DNA of 64,000 nucleotides from Candidatus Pelagibacter sp. HIMB1321 (GCF_900177485.1 NZ_LT840186.1:620001-684000), one strand, 5' to 3'; positions 17,751 through 26,932 are shown, numbered from the stretch's first letter. Numbers and translations are program-made. The notes: generated from the letters alone by a model not told the origin.

Positions 17751-19675
17751 GATAGACACTCCTCGTACTCTGGTTCTTTTTCGGTTGATTTATTTTTATA
17801 AACATTAGCAAGAATATCTGTTGATTTTGCATCATTAATATTCTCTGCTCTTTGGATTGATTTTGATCTGCAATAATAAAGACTCTTTAAACCCTTTTTC
17901 CAAGCATCAAAATGAATTTTATGTAATTCTTTTTTATGAACATCAGCTGGTAAAAATAAATTTACAGACTGTGCTTGAGAAATAAATGGTGTTCTGTCAC
18001 CACTTAACTCAATTATCCAACTTTGGTTCAATTCAAAAGCTGTCTTAAAAACATCTTTCTCTAAATCGGTTAGAAAATCTAAATGAGAAACAGATCCTTG
18101 ATTAGTTGTTATAGTTGACCAAGTTTCATCATCATTTTTTCCATGACTTTCAAGAATTTCTTCTAAATATCTATTTCTAACATTAAAAGATCCAGATAAA
18201 GTTTTATGTGTGTAACTATTAGCTGCAATTGGCTCTACTCCTGGTGAGGCACCACCACAAATAATTGAAATTGAAGCTGTAGGTGCAATAGCTGTTTTAT
18301 TTGAAAACCTTTCTTGATAACCGTATTCAGCTGCATCAGGACAAGCGCCTCTTTCATCTGCTAAATCTTTAGACGCTTGATTTACTTTTTCATGAATGTT
18401 TTTAAATATCTTTTTATTCCATACTTTAGCCATCACTGATTCAAGTGGAATTCTATTCTTTTGTAAGTAAGAGTGAAAACCCATAACACCAAGACCAACA
18501 CTTCTTTCTCTTTCAGCAGAATATTTAGCATCTTTAAATTGGTCTGGAGCTTTATTAATAAAATCAGTCAATACATTATCAAGAAATCTCATAACATCAT
18601 TGATCATGTTAGGATCATCTTTCCATTCATCATATTTTTCTAAATTAAGTGAAGACAAACAACAAACAGCTGTTCTATCTCTTCCATCTTTGTCTATTCC
18701 AGTTGGTAAAGTAATTTCACTACATAGGTTTGAAGTTTTAACAGTTAAGTTTGCAAGCTTATGGTGCTGTGGTATTTGTCTATTAACCGTATCGATATAA
18801 ATGATGTAAGGTTCACCAGTTTCAATTCTTGCGGTTAATAATCTTATCCATAAATTTCTTGCAGAGATAGTTTGTTGAATTGTACCATCAGCAGGACTTT
18901 TTAATGCCCACTGCTCATCAGTCTCAACAGCTCTCATAAACGCATCAGATAATAAAACACCATGATGAAGGTTAAGTGCTTTTCTATTTGGATCACCGCC
19001 TGTTGGTCTTCTCATCTCAATAAATTCTTCTATTTCAGGATGATCAACTGGAAGATAACATGCAGCTGAACCTCTTCTTAAAGAACCTTGGCTAATTGCC
19101 ATAGTTAAAGAGTCCATAACTTTTATAAAAGGAATTATTCCTGATGTCTTTCCAACCTTACCAATTTTTTCACCAATAGATCTTAAGTTACCCCAGTAAC
19201 TTCCAATACCTCCACCTTTAGCTGCTAACCAAACATTTTCACTCCATAGATCTAAGATACCACCTAGGCTATCTGAAGCTTCATTTAGAAAACACGAAAT
19301 AGGTAAACCTCTTTTAGTTCCGCCATTCGAAAGCACTGGTGTTGCGGGCATAAACCACAAATTACTAATATAATTGTAAATTCTTTGAGCATGTAAATTA
19401 TCATCTGAATAAGTGCTGGCTACTCTTGCAAATAAATCTTGAAAAGATTCGTTGTGACCAAGGTATCTATCTTTAAGGGTTGCTTTCCCAAAGTCAGTCA
19501 AATTTGCATCTCTAGAACGATCAATTTTGATAATAATACCTTTATCATTTTGAAAAAGTTCAGTTTCATTATTTAGTGAAAATAAATCAGGTCTTGAGAC
19601 TTTTGAAACTTCATTAACTGATGGGCTATATTCAGAGACAGCTTTCTTGAGTGCTTGTGATAGAATCTTGTTCAT
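17741..19675 (-). CDS. nrdA: Class I ribonucleoside-diphosphate reductase, alpha subunit
   Basis: A 644-residue catalytic subunit that reduces ribonucleotides to deoxyribonucleotides. Core features are PATPVLSNGGT, LPISCFLNE (active-site Cys), AAKGGGIGSYWGNLRS, SNLCSEITLPTG, the finger-loop Cys in a CCLSSLNLEKY segment, ATASISIICG and a C-terminal redox pair ending CLSCQ. It is about 100 residues shorter than E. coli NrdA (761) and shows no N-terminal ATP-cone, so the usual dATP off-switch is probably missing here. Two NrdR-box-like sites lie upstream at 19708-19754. Confidence 0.96.
   Translation of the reverse strand: MNKILSQALKKAVSEYSPSVNEVSKVSRPDLFSLNNETELFQNDKGIIIKIDRSRDANLTDFGKATLKDRYLGHNESFQDLFARVASTYSDDNLHAQRIYNYISNLWFMPATPVLSNGGTKRGLPISCFLNEASDSLGGILDLWSENVWLAAKGGGIGSYWGNLRSIGEKIGKVGKTSGIIPFIKVMDSLTMAISQGSLRRGSAACYLPVDHPEIEEFIEMRRPTGGDPNRKALNLHHGVLLSDAFMRAVETDEQWALKSPADGTIQQTISARNLWIRLLTARIETGEPYIIYIDTVNRQIPQHHKLANLTVKTSNLCSEITLPTGIDKDGRDRTAVCCLSSLNLEKYDEWKDDPNMINDVMRFLDNVLTDFINKAPDQFKDAKYSAERERSVGLGVMGFHSYLQKNRIPLESVMAKVWNKKIFKNIHEKVNQASKDLADERGACPDAAEYGYQERFSNKTAIAPTASISIICGGASPGVEPIAANSYTHKTLSGSFNVRNRYLEEILESHGKNDDETWSTITTNQGSVSHLDFLTDLEKDVFKTAFELNQSWIIELSGDRTPFISQAQSVNLFLPADVHKKELHKIHFDAWKKGLKSLYYCRSKSIQRAENINDAKSTDILANVYKNKSTEKEPEYEECLSCQ
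17759..17763 (-). promoter_or_regulatory. Ribosome binding site deciding the nrdB start
   Basis: On the minus strand the sequence AGGAG occupies 17763-17759, with exactly 8 bases before the ATG at 17750. It lies inside the 3' end of nrdA. It supports ATG 17750 over the in-frame GTG at 17759, which would start within the site itself. Confidence 0.7.
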
Positions 19676-19707
19676 ATTTTTATTATAAATTGTTGTTTAA
19701 GCGAAAA

Positions 19708-19754
19708 CAACTATATGTTGTATGCGCTTTGACTAAATACACTATATAAATAGC
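19708..19754. promoter_or_regulatory. Two NrdR-box-like sites upstream of nrdAB
   Basis: Site 1 (19708-19723) contains CTATATGTTG and site 2 (19739-19754) contains ACACTATATA. Each matches about 12 of 16 positions of the NrdR box as I recall it (acaCwAtATaTwGtgt). Their aligned core cytosines (19711 and 19742) are 31 bp apart, three helical turns, which is the usual spacing of paired NrdR boxes. They lie 33-79 bases upstream of the nrdA start. NrdR represses ribonucleotide reductase genes in response to ATP/dATP. The assignment is by motif and spacing only, and the repressor gene is not in the window. Confidence 0.65.
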
Positions 19755-19832
19755 TTATCAATAGAACATTTATAGAACGCGACAAAAAAATTATCAATAA
19801 AAAAATTGGAAAAAGTGTAAGTAATTAACAGT

Positions 19833-21287
19833 ATGAGTGAACAACTTAAAATAGACCCCTACGGATTTAGAGAATACGACGCGCGATGGTTGTATGAAGA
19901 AAGCATAAATAAATTTGGAATAACGAATCTGGGTAAAGGTTTAGGAACACAAATTATAAAACATACAAAAAAAAATAATCCTAGAGTAATCGTTGGTCAA
20001 GATTATCGATCTTATAGTGAAGAAATAAAAGAAGCTTTGAAGGAAGGATTAATTTCAACAGGGTGCTTGATTGAAGATGTTGGTTTGTCTTTATCTCCGA
20101 TGGTTTATTTTGCTCAATTCAATTTAAACGCAGATGCTGTAGCTATGGTTACAGCAAGTCACAATGAAAATGGTTGGACAGGAGTAAAGATGGGTATTTC
20201 AAAGGGACTAACACATGCTCCAAAAGAAATGAAAGAATTAAAAGAAATTACACTTAATCAAAAATTTATTAAAGGAAAAGGACAAGAAAAAAAGATTAAT
20301 GATTTTCAAAAAATTTATAAAGACGATTTAATAAGTAAAAATAAAATCAATAAAAAGATAAAAGCTGTTGTGGCATGTGGAAATGGCACAGCGGGAATAT
20401 TTGCACCAGATATATTAAGAGGAATAGGTTGTGAGGTAGTTGAGTTAGACTGTAATTTAGATTGGACATTTCCAAAATACAATCCAAATCCAGAGGATCT
20501 TGAAATGCTACATGCGATTGCAAAAGCAGTTAAAGAAAACAATGCTGATATAGGTTTTGGATTTGATGGAGATGGAGATCGAGTTGGTGTTATAGATAAT
20601 AATGGTAATGAAATTTTTTCAGATAAAATAGGTTTGTTAATTGCTCGAAACCTAGCTCCAAAACATAAAAACTCAAAATTTGTAGTTGATGTAAAATCAA
20701 CAGGACTTTTTGCTAAAGATGAAATATTAAAAGAAAATAACTGCGAAACGGTTTATTGGAAAACTGGTCATTCACATATCAAAAGAAAAGTAAATCATGA
20801 AAAAGCTTTAGCTGGTTTTGAAAAAAGTGGCCATTTCTTTTTCAATCAACCATTAGGTTTTGGTTATGATGATGGAATTAACTCTGCAATTCAAGTTTGT
20901 CATTTACTGGATAATCAAGACAAAACGATGAGTGAAATTATTAAGGAACTTCCAAATACCTTTCAAAGTCCAACAATGGCTCCATTTTGTAAAGATGAAG
21001 AAAAATATCAGGTAGTAGATGACATTGTAAAAGAATTTGAAGAATTAAAAAAACAAGGAACTGAAATTGATAATCAGCCCATAAAAGATATTTTAACAGT
21101 AAATGGTGTAAGATTTACATTTGAAGATGGTTCATGGGGACTAATAAGAGCTTCATCAAATAAACCTTCATTAGTGATCGTAACTGAAAGCCCAACTTCA
21201 GATGAAAGAAAGAAAAAGATTTTTGAATTTATCGATCAATTACTTCAAAAAACTGGGAAAATTGGTGAATATGACCAAAAACTTTGA
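19833..21287 (+). CDS. Phosphomannomutase / phosphoglucomutase
   Basis: A 484-residue alpha-D-phosphohexomutase that interconverts 6- and 1-phosphates of glucose or mannose for sugar-nucleotide synthesis. The phosphoserine loop appears as TASHNENGWTG, where many relatives have TASHNP. The magnesium loop DGDGDRVG is near residues 247-254 and the sugar-binding loop GFEKSGHFFF near 330. A C-terminal phosphate-binding domain with RASSNKPSL is present. It is divergent from nrdA, with a 157-base spacer holding the NrdR-like sites, and is followed by a strong intrinsic terminator. Confidence 0.9.
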   Translation: MSEQLKIDPYGFREYDARWLYEESINKFGITNLGKGLGTQIIKHTKKNNPRVIVGQDYRSYSEEIKEALKEGLISTGCLIEDVGLSLSPMVYFAQFNLNADAVAMVTASHNENGWTGVKMGISKGLTHAPKEMKELKEITLNQKFIKGKGQEKKINDFQKIYKDDLISKNKINKKIKAVVACGNGTAGIFAPDILRGIGCEVVELDCNLDWTFPKYNPNPEDLEMLHAIAKAVKENNADIGFGFDGDGDRVGVIDNNGNEIFSDKIGLLIARNLAPKHKNSKFVVDVKSTGLFAKDEILKENNCETVYWKTGHSHIKRKVNHEKALAGFEKSGHFFFNQPLGFGYDDGINSAIQVCHLLDNQDKTMSEIIKELPNTFQSPTMAPFCKDEEKYQVVDDIVKEFEELKKQGTEIDNQPIKDILTVNGVRFTFEDGSWGLIRASSNKPSLVIVTESPTSDERKKKIFEFIDQLLQKTGKIGEYDQKL

Positions 21288-21364
21288 GTTTTTTTTGTTC
21301 ACAAAATTAAATTACAACTATTAAGTGTTCATAAAACTGTAAAGAATCATTTAAATTTTAATCT

Positions 21365-21403
21365 GAGGTGATGGAGGGAGACTGAAGTCACCTCTTTTTT
21401 TTT
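21365..21403 (+). terminator. Rho-independent terminator after the phosphohexomutase gene
   Basis: GAGGTGA (21365-21371) pairs with TCACCTC (21388-21394) across a 16-base loop and is followed by nine T residues. It lies 77 bases after the phosphohexomutase stop. The 3' arm and T-run coincide with the last codons of the convergent HIT gene, whose TGA is at 21388-21390, so the terminator overlaps coding DNA. Confidence 0.8.
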
Positions 21404-21798
21404 ATACCCTCTTCTAATTTTTTAATCATACTTTTAAGTAAAGAGTTTTTATAAGGTTTTCCCTTAACTACCCACACAGATAAAGGCCAAGAACTATCAC
21501 TTTTCTTTCTTGCTATAATGTGAATATGTAGCTGTGGAACTATATTACCAATTTTTTCAACATTTAATTTGGTAGTTTTAAAGATCTTTTTCATAACATT
21601 ACTACAAAAAACGATTTCTTTGATTAAGGTAACTTGATCCTTAGAATTTAGATCTGTTATGTCAGTCACCTTGTTTCTTTTTGGAACAAGTATGATCCAA
21701 GGGAATTTTTCATTATCAATAAGTCTGACACTACACAATTTTAAGTCAGCTATATAATGAGAAGTTTTTAAAAAATTCTTATTAACTTTATTCATCAT
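21388..21798 (-). CDS. HIT (histidine triad) family protein
   Basis: A 136-residue HIT-fold protein. A histidine-triad-like motif LHIHIIARK (residues ~91-99) follows the PQ of the strand, with a WPLSVW segment near the C-terminus. HIT proteins are nucleotide hydrolases or transferases; the substrate is unknown. The triad is of the HxHxx kind, without a clear third His. The last codons overlap the terminator of the convergent phosphohexomutase gene. It follows a TSUP permease gene by 2 bases on the same strand. Confidence 0.75.
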   Translation of the reverse strand: MMNKVNKNFLKTSHYIADLKLCSVRLIDNEKFPWIILVPKRNKVTDITDLNSKDQVTLIKEIVFCSNVMKKIFKTTKLNVEKIGNIVPQLHIHIIARKKSDSSWPLSVWVVKGKPYKNSLLKSMIKKLEEGIKKKR

Positions 21799-21800
21799 AA

Positions 21801-22586
21801 TTATATCTTGAAATATTCATACAAAAATTTACCAGCAACAATTAATAAAAATATCCCAAAAATTTTGCTTATTTTATTTTTATCAATTTTATGAACTGTA
21901 CGGGCACCAATCCTTGCCATAAATGTTGTTATTGGAATAAAAATTAAGAAAGCTGGAATGTTTAGAAAACCAATGCTAAGAGGAATATTAGTTTTTAAAT
22001 AACTGCCAGAGATTAAAAAGCCTATTGCGCCAAATACTGATATCAAAAAACCAATTGCAGCAGCACTTCCTATTGCTCTGTTTATAGAATAACCAAAGAA
22101 TTTTAATATTGGAACATTCATTATTGCTCCACCAATTCCCATTGGAGCAGATATAAAACCGACAATAGCTCCTAATATGATTTTCAAATGTAGTTTTATT
22201 GGAATTATAATGGTCTTCTCTTTTTCCTTAAGCAACAATAAATAAATACTGAGCAAAAGTATAACAATAGAAAAAAATAAAATTAGAGTTTTTGTTTTGA
22301 GTGATGCAGCAAAAATTGTTCCAAGTACAACACCTATAACAACAAATAATCCATAATTTTTTACAATTTCAAAATCGACTGCTTTAAATTTATGATGAGT
22401 TAATACAGATACTGTTGATGTAGGAATTATTATTGCAAATGAAGTACCGACAGCTAAATGCATTAGGTATTGTTGATCTACTCCTAAAGAATTAAAAATA
22501 TAATACAAAAAAGGTACAGTTATTAATCCACCTCCAATACCAAACAATCCAGCAACAAATCCGACAGGAAAAGCCGTAAATAACAT
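21801..22586 (-). CDS. TSUP (TauE/SafE) family membrane transporter
   Basis: A 261-residue integral membrane protein with about 7-8 hydrophobic helices. The first helix carries the family pattern AGLFGIGGGLITVP and an internal repeat has GFISAPMGIGGAIMNVP, the two halves of TauE/SafE permeases. Members export sulfite, sulfoacetate or other organic anions; the substrate here is unknown. The frame stays open upstream of the ATG at 22586 with a hydrophobic stretch (YPILL), so the true N-terminus may use a non-ATG start slightly upstream. It lies between dusA and the HIT gene. Confidence 0.85.
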   Translation of the reverse strand: MLFTAFPVGFVAGLFGIGGGLITVPFLYYIFNSLGVDQQYLMHLAVGTSFAIIIPTSTVSVLTHHKFKAVDFEIVKNYGLFVVIGVVLGTIFAASLKTKTLILFFSIVILLLSIYLLLLKEKEKTIIIPIKLHLKIILGAIVGFISAPMGIGGAIMNVPILKFFGYSINRAIGSAAAIGFLISVFGAIGFLISGSYLKTNIPLSIGFLNIPAFLIFIPITTFMARIGARTVHKIDKNKISKIFGIFLLIVAGKFLYEYFKI

Positions 22587-22626
22587 TAATAAAATCGGAT
22601 AAAAATATTGGCTATCTAAAATTGTA

Positions 22627-23619
22627 TTAAACAGATTGACCTACGCTATTTTCAACATTGTTATATTTTATCTTATCCATGATATGATCTATTTTTTTAA
22701 CATCAGCATCACGTACACACATATTTTCACTTAAATATCTTTTCCAATGACTTGCTCCTGATTGACCATGAAATAGACCAAGTGTGTGTCTCATAATTTG
22801 ATTTAGTCTTGTTCCTTTTTTAAGTTCATCTTTAACATATGGAATTAATTGCTCAATTACTTCCTGTCTGCTTAATATATTTTCGTTATTAAAAATTTCT
22901 CTTTCAATATCTGCTAAAATATAAGGTGTGTGATAAGCTGATCTTCCGATCATTACTCCATCAGTTTTTTTGAGATGTTGTTTAACTTGATCAACATCAG
23001 TAATCCCACCATTGATAATTATTTCATCATCTGCAAAATCTTTTTTAAGATTATAAACATAATCATATTTTAAGGGTGGAATATTTAAATTTTGTTTTGG
23101 AGTAAATTTTCCAAGCATTGCTTTTCTTGCATGGATAATAAAGGTTTTAACTCCAGTAGATTTGATTGTTGAAATAAACTTATGAAAAGTTTCATAGTCC
23201 TCAACATTATCATAGCCAATCCTTGTCTTGATGGTAACTGGTAACTTTGTAACTGATTGCATCTTACTTAAACAATCAGCGACCAAGTTAGGTTCTTTCA
23301 TTAAACATGCACCAAATTTATTTTTTTCTACTTTTTTACTAGGACAACCAAGATTTAAATTTATTTCATCATATCCAAAATCTTCTCCAACTTTAGTGGC
23401 CTCAGATAAAAGTTTAGGAGAAGAACCTCCTAATTGAAGTGCTACAGGTTTTTCATTAATGTTAAATTCAAGCAATTTTTTCTTATCTCCCCTGTTAATA
23501 GCTTCATCAACTACCATTTCAGTGTAAAGAAGAGTGTGTTTTGAAATTAATCTTAAAAAGTACCTCTCATGACGATCTGTGCAGTCCATCATAGGAGCAA
23601 CTGATACTTTCCTGTTCAT
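22627..23619 (-). CDS. dusA: tRNA-dihydrouridine synthase A
   Basis: A 330-residue FMN-dependent tRNA-dihydrouridine synthase. The start MNRKVSVAPMMDCTDRHERYFLR and the catalytic region NLNLGCPSKKVEKNKFGACLM (Cys in the GCPS loop) fit DusA, which reduces uridines 20/20a of tRNA. TIRIG-like KTRIGYDN and GVMIGRSAYHTP are also visible. The C-terminal helical domain includes HTLGLFHGQSGA, typical of the A subtype. It lies 22 bases after rpoZ on the same strand. Confidence 0.93.
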   Translation of the reverse strand: MNRKVSVAPMMDCTDRHERYFLRLISKHTLLYTEMVVDEAINRGDKKKLLEFNINEKPVALQLGGSSPKLLSEATKVGEDFGYDEINLNLGCPSKKVEKNKFGACLMKEPNLVADCLSKMQSVTKLPVTIKTRIGYDNVEDYETFHKFISTIKSTGVKTFIIHARKAMLGKFTPKQNLNIPPLKYDYVYNLKKDFADDEIIINGGITDVDQVKQHLKKTDGVMIGRSAYHTPYILADIEREIFNNENILSRQEVIEQLIPYVKDELKKGTRLNQIMRHTLGLFHGQSGASHWKRYLSENMCVRDADVKKIDHIMDKIKYNNVENSVGQSV

Positions 23620-23641
23620 AACTGGACTTTATATGATTTTA

Positions 23642-24193
23642 TTAAGAGTTTGAAGTTTCGTTATCTTCAGAGTTTTCTTGCACTTCTATTGCAGCATCTT
23701 GTTGGCTTTCTGTCTCAGAAACTTCATCTAATGAAACTTCACCATCTTCAGAAATGTTCTCTTCAGCAACAGAGCTTTCAACATCAGGTTTTGCCGTTTG
23801 TGATAATTCTGCTAAATCTTCTTGTGATACTTGAATTTTTTCTGGAGCTTTTCTAGCTCTTTTTGAAGGAAGAATTGGTGCACCACTTTTTGAAATTTCA
23901 CCTTTATATAAGCTTTCAAAATCATCGCCTACTTCTTCATCATCTTCAGCTCCATCATCAACTTGCTCAACATGTTTTCTAAGTTTATAAACTGCACTTT
24001 CAGTTAAATCTGGAACTTTAATTTTTTCTTCAGCAATTTCTCTTAATGCAATTACTGTATTTTTATCGTTATCTCTTTCAAGAGTTGGCTCTATACCAGA
24101 ATTTAATTGCGTTGCTCTTTCTTTTGCAACTAAAACTAATTCATAAGGACTATCTACTTTATCGATGCAATCTTCTACGGTTACCCTAGCCAT
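23642..24193 (-). CDS. rpoZ: RNA polymerase omega subunit with long acidic C-terminal tail
   Basis: A 183-residue omega subunit. Residues 1-80 match the normal RpoZ fold ([39 protein letters not shown]), which wraps the beta' C-terminus and helps polymerase assembly. Typical omega is about 70-130 residues. Here ~100 additional residues follow that are rich in Glu, Asp, Ser and Gln, with one short basic stretch ([11 protein letters not shown]). The tail looks intrinsically disordered. The gene lies between an MFS transporter and dusA; a spoT/relA partner, common in other proteobacteria, is not adjacent. Confidence 0.93.
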   Translation of the reverse strand: MARVTVEDCIDKVDSPYELVLVAKERATQLNSGIEPTLERDNDKNTVIALREIAEEKIKVPDLTESAVYKLRKHVEQVDDGAEDDEEVGDDFESLYKGEISKSGAPILPSKRARKAPEKIQVSQEDLAELSQTAKPDVESSVAEENISEDGEVSLDEVSETESQQDAAIEVQENSEDNETSNS

Positions 24194-24237
24194 GCGCAGT
24201 ATCTATACAGTAGCCTTTAAAAAATCAAGCTTAAATT

Positions 24238-25443
24238 CTAAAGATATTCTGGGTTTAGCTTATTTTTAATTGAAAATAACAAGATAATTGAAGCTAGGAT
24301 GTAAATCCCAGCAACAATAGATATTTGTTCTATAGAAAAGCCAAAATCTATTAATATACCAAATAAAGCTGTTCCAAATGCAGTAGAAAAAACCATTAAA
24401 GATGTAGTTAAAGCTTTTATTGAACCAATATGTTTAACTCCATAAATTTCTGCCCAAGTTGAAGAGCCTAAAACATTAGCTAAACCATTTGAGATCCCTA
24501 TTAAACCTAAAAAAATAAATGATGAAATTTCAGAATTAAAAAAATAAAGAACAACTGCTGAAAAAAATAAAGGAGTATTAATATATAATAATAATTTTCT
24601 ACTTGTAAATTTGTCAATTAAAAAGCCTGAGATAAATAAAGTTATAACTGACAGTATTGAATAAACCATAAATGATTGTGCAATAATATATGGTCCCCAA
24701 TTTTTTGATGTTGTAATAAATGATTGATAAACAAAAGTACCGGTAGCAATCCAAGGCATCGCCAACATAGTCATACAAATAATATAAAATCTATAATCCT
24801 TTAAAACTTCAATTCTTTTCCATTGCCTAATTTCTCTTGAATTGTTTACTTCTTTTACTTCTTCGCGAGTGTCTAGCTTTACATCTCTAATAAATAAGTA
24901 TGCAACTATTGGTAAGATTATTATTACAATGATTGAAATTGTAATCCATATATCTCTCCAGCCTAAAAAGGTTAAAAGAAAAACAATTAATACGGGTAAT
25001 ATAAATTCAGCTAGAGACAAACCTAACCAACAAGTGCTTAAAGCTTTTCCTCTACTTTTTTCAAAAAATCTAGATACTGTCGTTGTAGCAGTATGCGTAG
25101 TTAATCCTTGACCAGCTAAACGCATTAGAAAAATTCCAAAAAATAAAAAAATTACTGAAGAAATTTTTGAAAATATAAAACAAGATACTGCTAAAAAAAC
25201 TATCACATAAGATGCAAATTTTATAACATCTACATCATCTATTTTTTTTCCAACCCAAACTAAAACAAAACTACTTAAAAGTGTTGCTGAAGCATAAATT
25301 GAACCAAACTGTCCGTGACTAATAGACAATGCATCTCTGATACTTGAATTAAACAAGCCAAGAAAAAAACTCTGTCCAAAACTAGAAAAAAATGTAAAAA
25401 TGAAACCAAATATAATTACTTTTAAACTTAAACTTTTAAACAT
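24238..25443 (-). CDS. MFS transporter
   Basis: A 401-residue major facilitator superfamily permease with about 12 predicted hydrophobic segments. The central cytoplasmic loop around residues 193-215 is charged (RDVKLDTREEVKEV). GKKIDDVDV after helix 2 and a DKFTSRK-type loop after helix 8 fit MFS motif A positions. Overall it resembles the oxalate/formate or monocarboxylate group, but no substrate can be assigned. It starts 11 bases from the divergent dehydrogenase gene at 25455. Confidence 0.8.
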   Translation of the reverse strand: MFKSLSLKVIIFGFIFTFFSSFGQSFFLGLFNSSIRDALSISHGQFGSIYASATLLSSFVLVWVGKKIDDVDVIKFASYVIVFLAVSCFIFSKISSVIFLFFGIFLMRLAGQGLTTHTATTTVSRFFEKSRGKALSTCWLGLSLAEFILPVLIVFLLTFLGWRDIWITISIIVIIILPIVAYLFIRDVKLDTREEVKEVNNSREIRQWKRIEVLKDYRFYIICMTMLAMPWIATGTFVYQSFITTSKNWGPYIIAQSFMVYSILSVITLFISGFLIDKFTSRKLLLYINTPLFFSAVVLYFFNSEISSFIFLGLIGISNGLANVLGSSTWAEIYGVKHIGSIKALTTSLMVFSTAFGTALFGILIDFGFSIEQISIVAGIYILASIILLFSIKNKLNPEYL

Positions 25444-25454
25444 AGAGAGAATTT

Positions 25455-26324
25455 ATGACTTGTAATGTTGCTTTCATAGGTCTTGGGGTGATGGGCTACC
25501 CAATGGCTGGATATATATCAAAAGCCGGTCACAATGTAACTGTTTTTAATAGAACTAAATCTAAAGCTGAGAAATGGGTTTCTGAATACAAAGGTAAACT
25601 AGCTGACACTCCTGCTGAAGCAGCAAAAGATGCTGAATATATCTTTACATGTGTAGGTAATGATAATGATTTAAGAGAAGTAACATTTGGTGAGAATGGA
25701 GCTTTTAAAACAATTCAAAAAGGATCTATCTATATTGATAACACAACTGCATCAGCTACAATTGCAAGAGAGATTTATGATCACGCAAAGAAAAGTGGAT
25801 TTGGTGCATTAGATGCACCTGTATCAGGTGGTCAAGCTGGAGCTGAAAATGGTGCACTGACTGTGATGATCGGTGGTGATCAAGCTGATTTTGATAAAGC
25901 AAAAGATAAAATTGATTGTTACAGCAAAAAAATGAAATTACTTGGCAATGCTGGTAGTGGACAACTTGCTAAAATGGTCAATCAAATTTGTATTGCTGGA
26001 TTAGTTCAAGGTTTATCTGAGGGTATAAACTTTGGAATGAAAGCTGGCCTTAATATGGAAGATGTAATTGAAGTCATATCAAAAGGTGCCGCGCAATCTT
26101 GGCAGATGGAAAATAGATACAAAACAATGATCGAAGATAAATTTGATTTTGGTTTTGCAGTAGATTGGATGAGAAAAGATCTTAAAATTGCTATGGATGA
26201 AGCTAAGAATAATGGAGCTTCATTACCTGTTACAGAAATTGTAGATAAATACTATGGAGAAGTTCAGGAATTAGGTGGCAATAGGTGGGATACATCAAGC
26301 TTAATTAAAAGATTCAGAAAATAA
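25455..26324 (+). CDS. NAD(P)-dependent beta-hydroxyacid dehydrogenase (3-hydroxyisobutyrate dehydrogenase / glyoxylate reductase family)
   Basis: A 289-residue beta-hydroxyacid dehydrogenase. The N-terminal Rossmann motif is GLGVMGYPMAGYISKAGH. The substrate-binding segment is DAPVSGGQAGAENG, and the catalytic Lys lies in GSGQLAKMVNQ (about residue 175). Family members reduce glyoxylate, succinate semialdehyde or tartronate semialdehyde, or oxidise 3-hydroxyisobutyrate. The segment FNRTKSKAE after the Rossmann strand suggests NADP preference (Arg after the strand), but this is an inference. A flavin-oxidase-like gene follows 6 bases downstream. Confidence 0.88.
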   Translation: MTCNVAFIGLGVMGYPMAGYISKAGHNVTVFNRTKSKAEKWVSEYKGKLADTPAEAAKDAEYIFTCVGNDNDLREVTFGENGAFKTIQKGSIYIDNTTASATIAREIYDHAKKSGFGALDAPVSGGQAGAENGALTVMIGGDQADFDKAKDKIDCYSKKMKLLGNAGSGQLAKMVNQICIAGLVQGLSEGINFGMKAGLNMEDVIEVISKGAAQSWQMENRYKTMIEDKFDFGFAVDWMRKDLKIAMDEAKNNGASLPVTEIVDKYYGEVQELGGNRWDTSSLIKRFRK

Positions 26325-26330
26325 TATCGT

Positions 26331-26930
26331 ATGCAACCAGCATACTATGAAAATTTTGATGAGATAATTAAGAAAATTTGGTTGATGCTTAATGATGCAG
26401 TAACCAATAGAAGTTCTCAATTTAGAATACCTGTATTTATTTGTGGCACTCAAAATGATTTTGATGGAAGAATTGTTGTCTTAAGAAAATCAGATCAAGA
26501 TAACAATCTAATTCAATTTCATAGTGATATTAGATCAGATAAAATTGAAAAACTTAAATCAAATAATAAAGCTAGTTTAATTTTCTATGATAAAGAAGAA
26601 AAAATACAGGTAAGAACTAAAGTTGAATGTACTGTTAATCATAAAAATGAAGTTACTGAACAATCTTGGTTAAAGACTGCCCATATAAGTAGAAAATGTT
26701 ATCTTGTTGATAATGGTCCTGGTACAGAGTCAGTTGAACCTACATCTGGTCTTAAACCTGAAAAAGATAATTTTGATTACACAATGGAAGAAAGTGAAAA
26801 AGGATATGAAAATTTCACTGTCATTCAATGTAAAGTTAAATATTTTGAGTGGTTATATCTTGCAGCAAAAGGACATAGAAGAGCAAGATTTGATTTAGAA
26901 AATGATAAAAGAGTTTGGCTTGTACCTTAA
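26331..26930 (+). CDS. Pyridoxamine 5'-phosphate oxidase-like FMN-binding protein
   Basis: A 199-residue split-barrel flavoprotein of the PNPOx-like superfamily. The SSQFRIPVFICGT and RIVVLRKSD strands, SDIRSDKIEKLKSNNKASLIFYD and the terminal WLYLAAKGHRRARFD region follow the arrangement of PdxH-like enzymes. True PdxH motifs are weaker than expected, so it may be a related oxidase or haem/F420-binding member. It probably shares a transcript with the dehydrogenase 6 bases upstream. It converges on the gamma carbonic anhydrase-like gene with 2 bases between stops. Confidence 0.75.
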   Translation: MQPAYYENFDEIIKKIWLMLNDAVTNRSSQFRIPVFICGTQNDFDGRIVVLRKSDQDNNLIQFHSDIRSDKIEKLKSNNKASLIFYDKEEKIQVRTKVECTVNHKNEVTEQSWLKTAHISRKCYLVDNGPGTESVEPTSGLKPEKDNFDYTMEESEKGYENFTVIQCKVKYFEWLYLAAKGHRRARFDLENDKRVWLVP

Positions 26931-26932
26931 TT

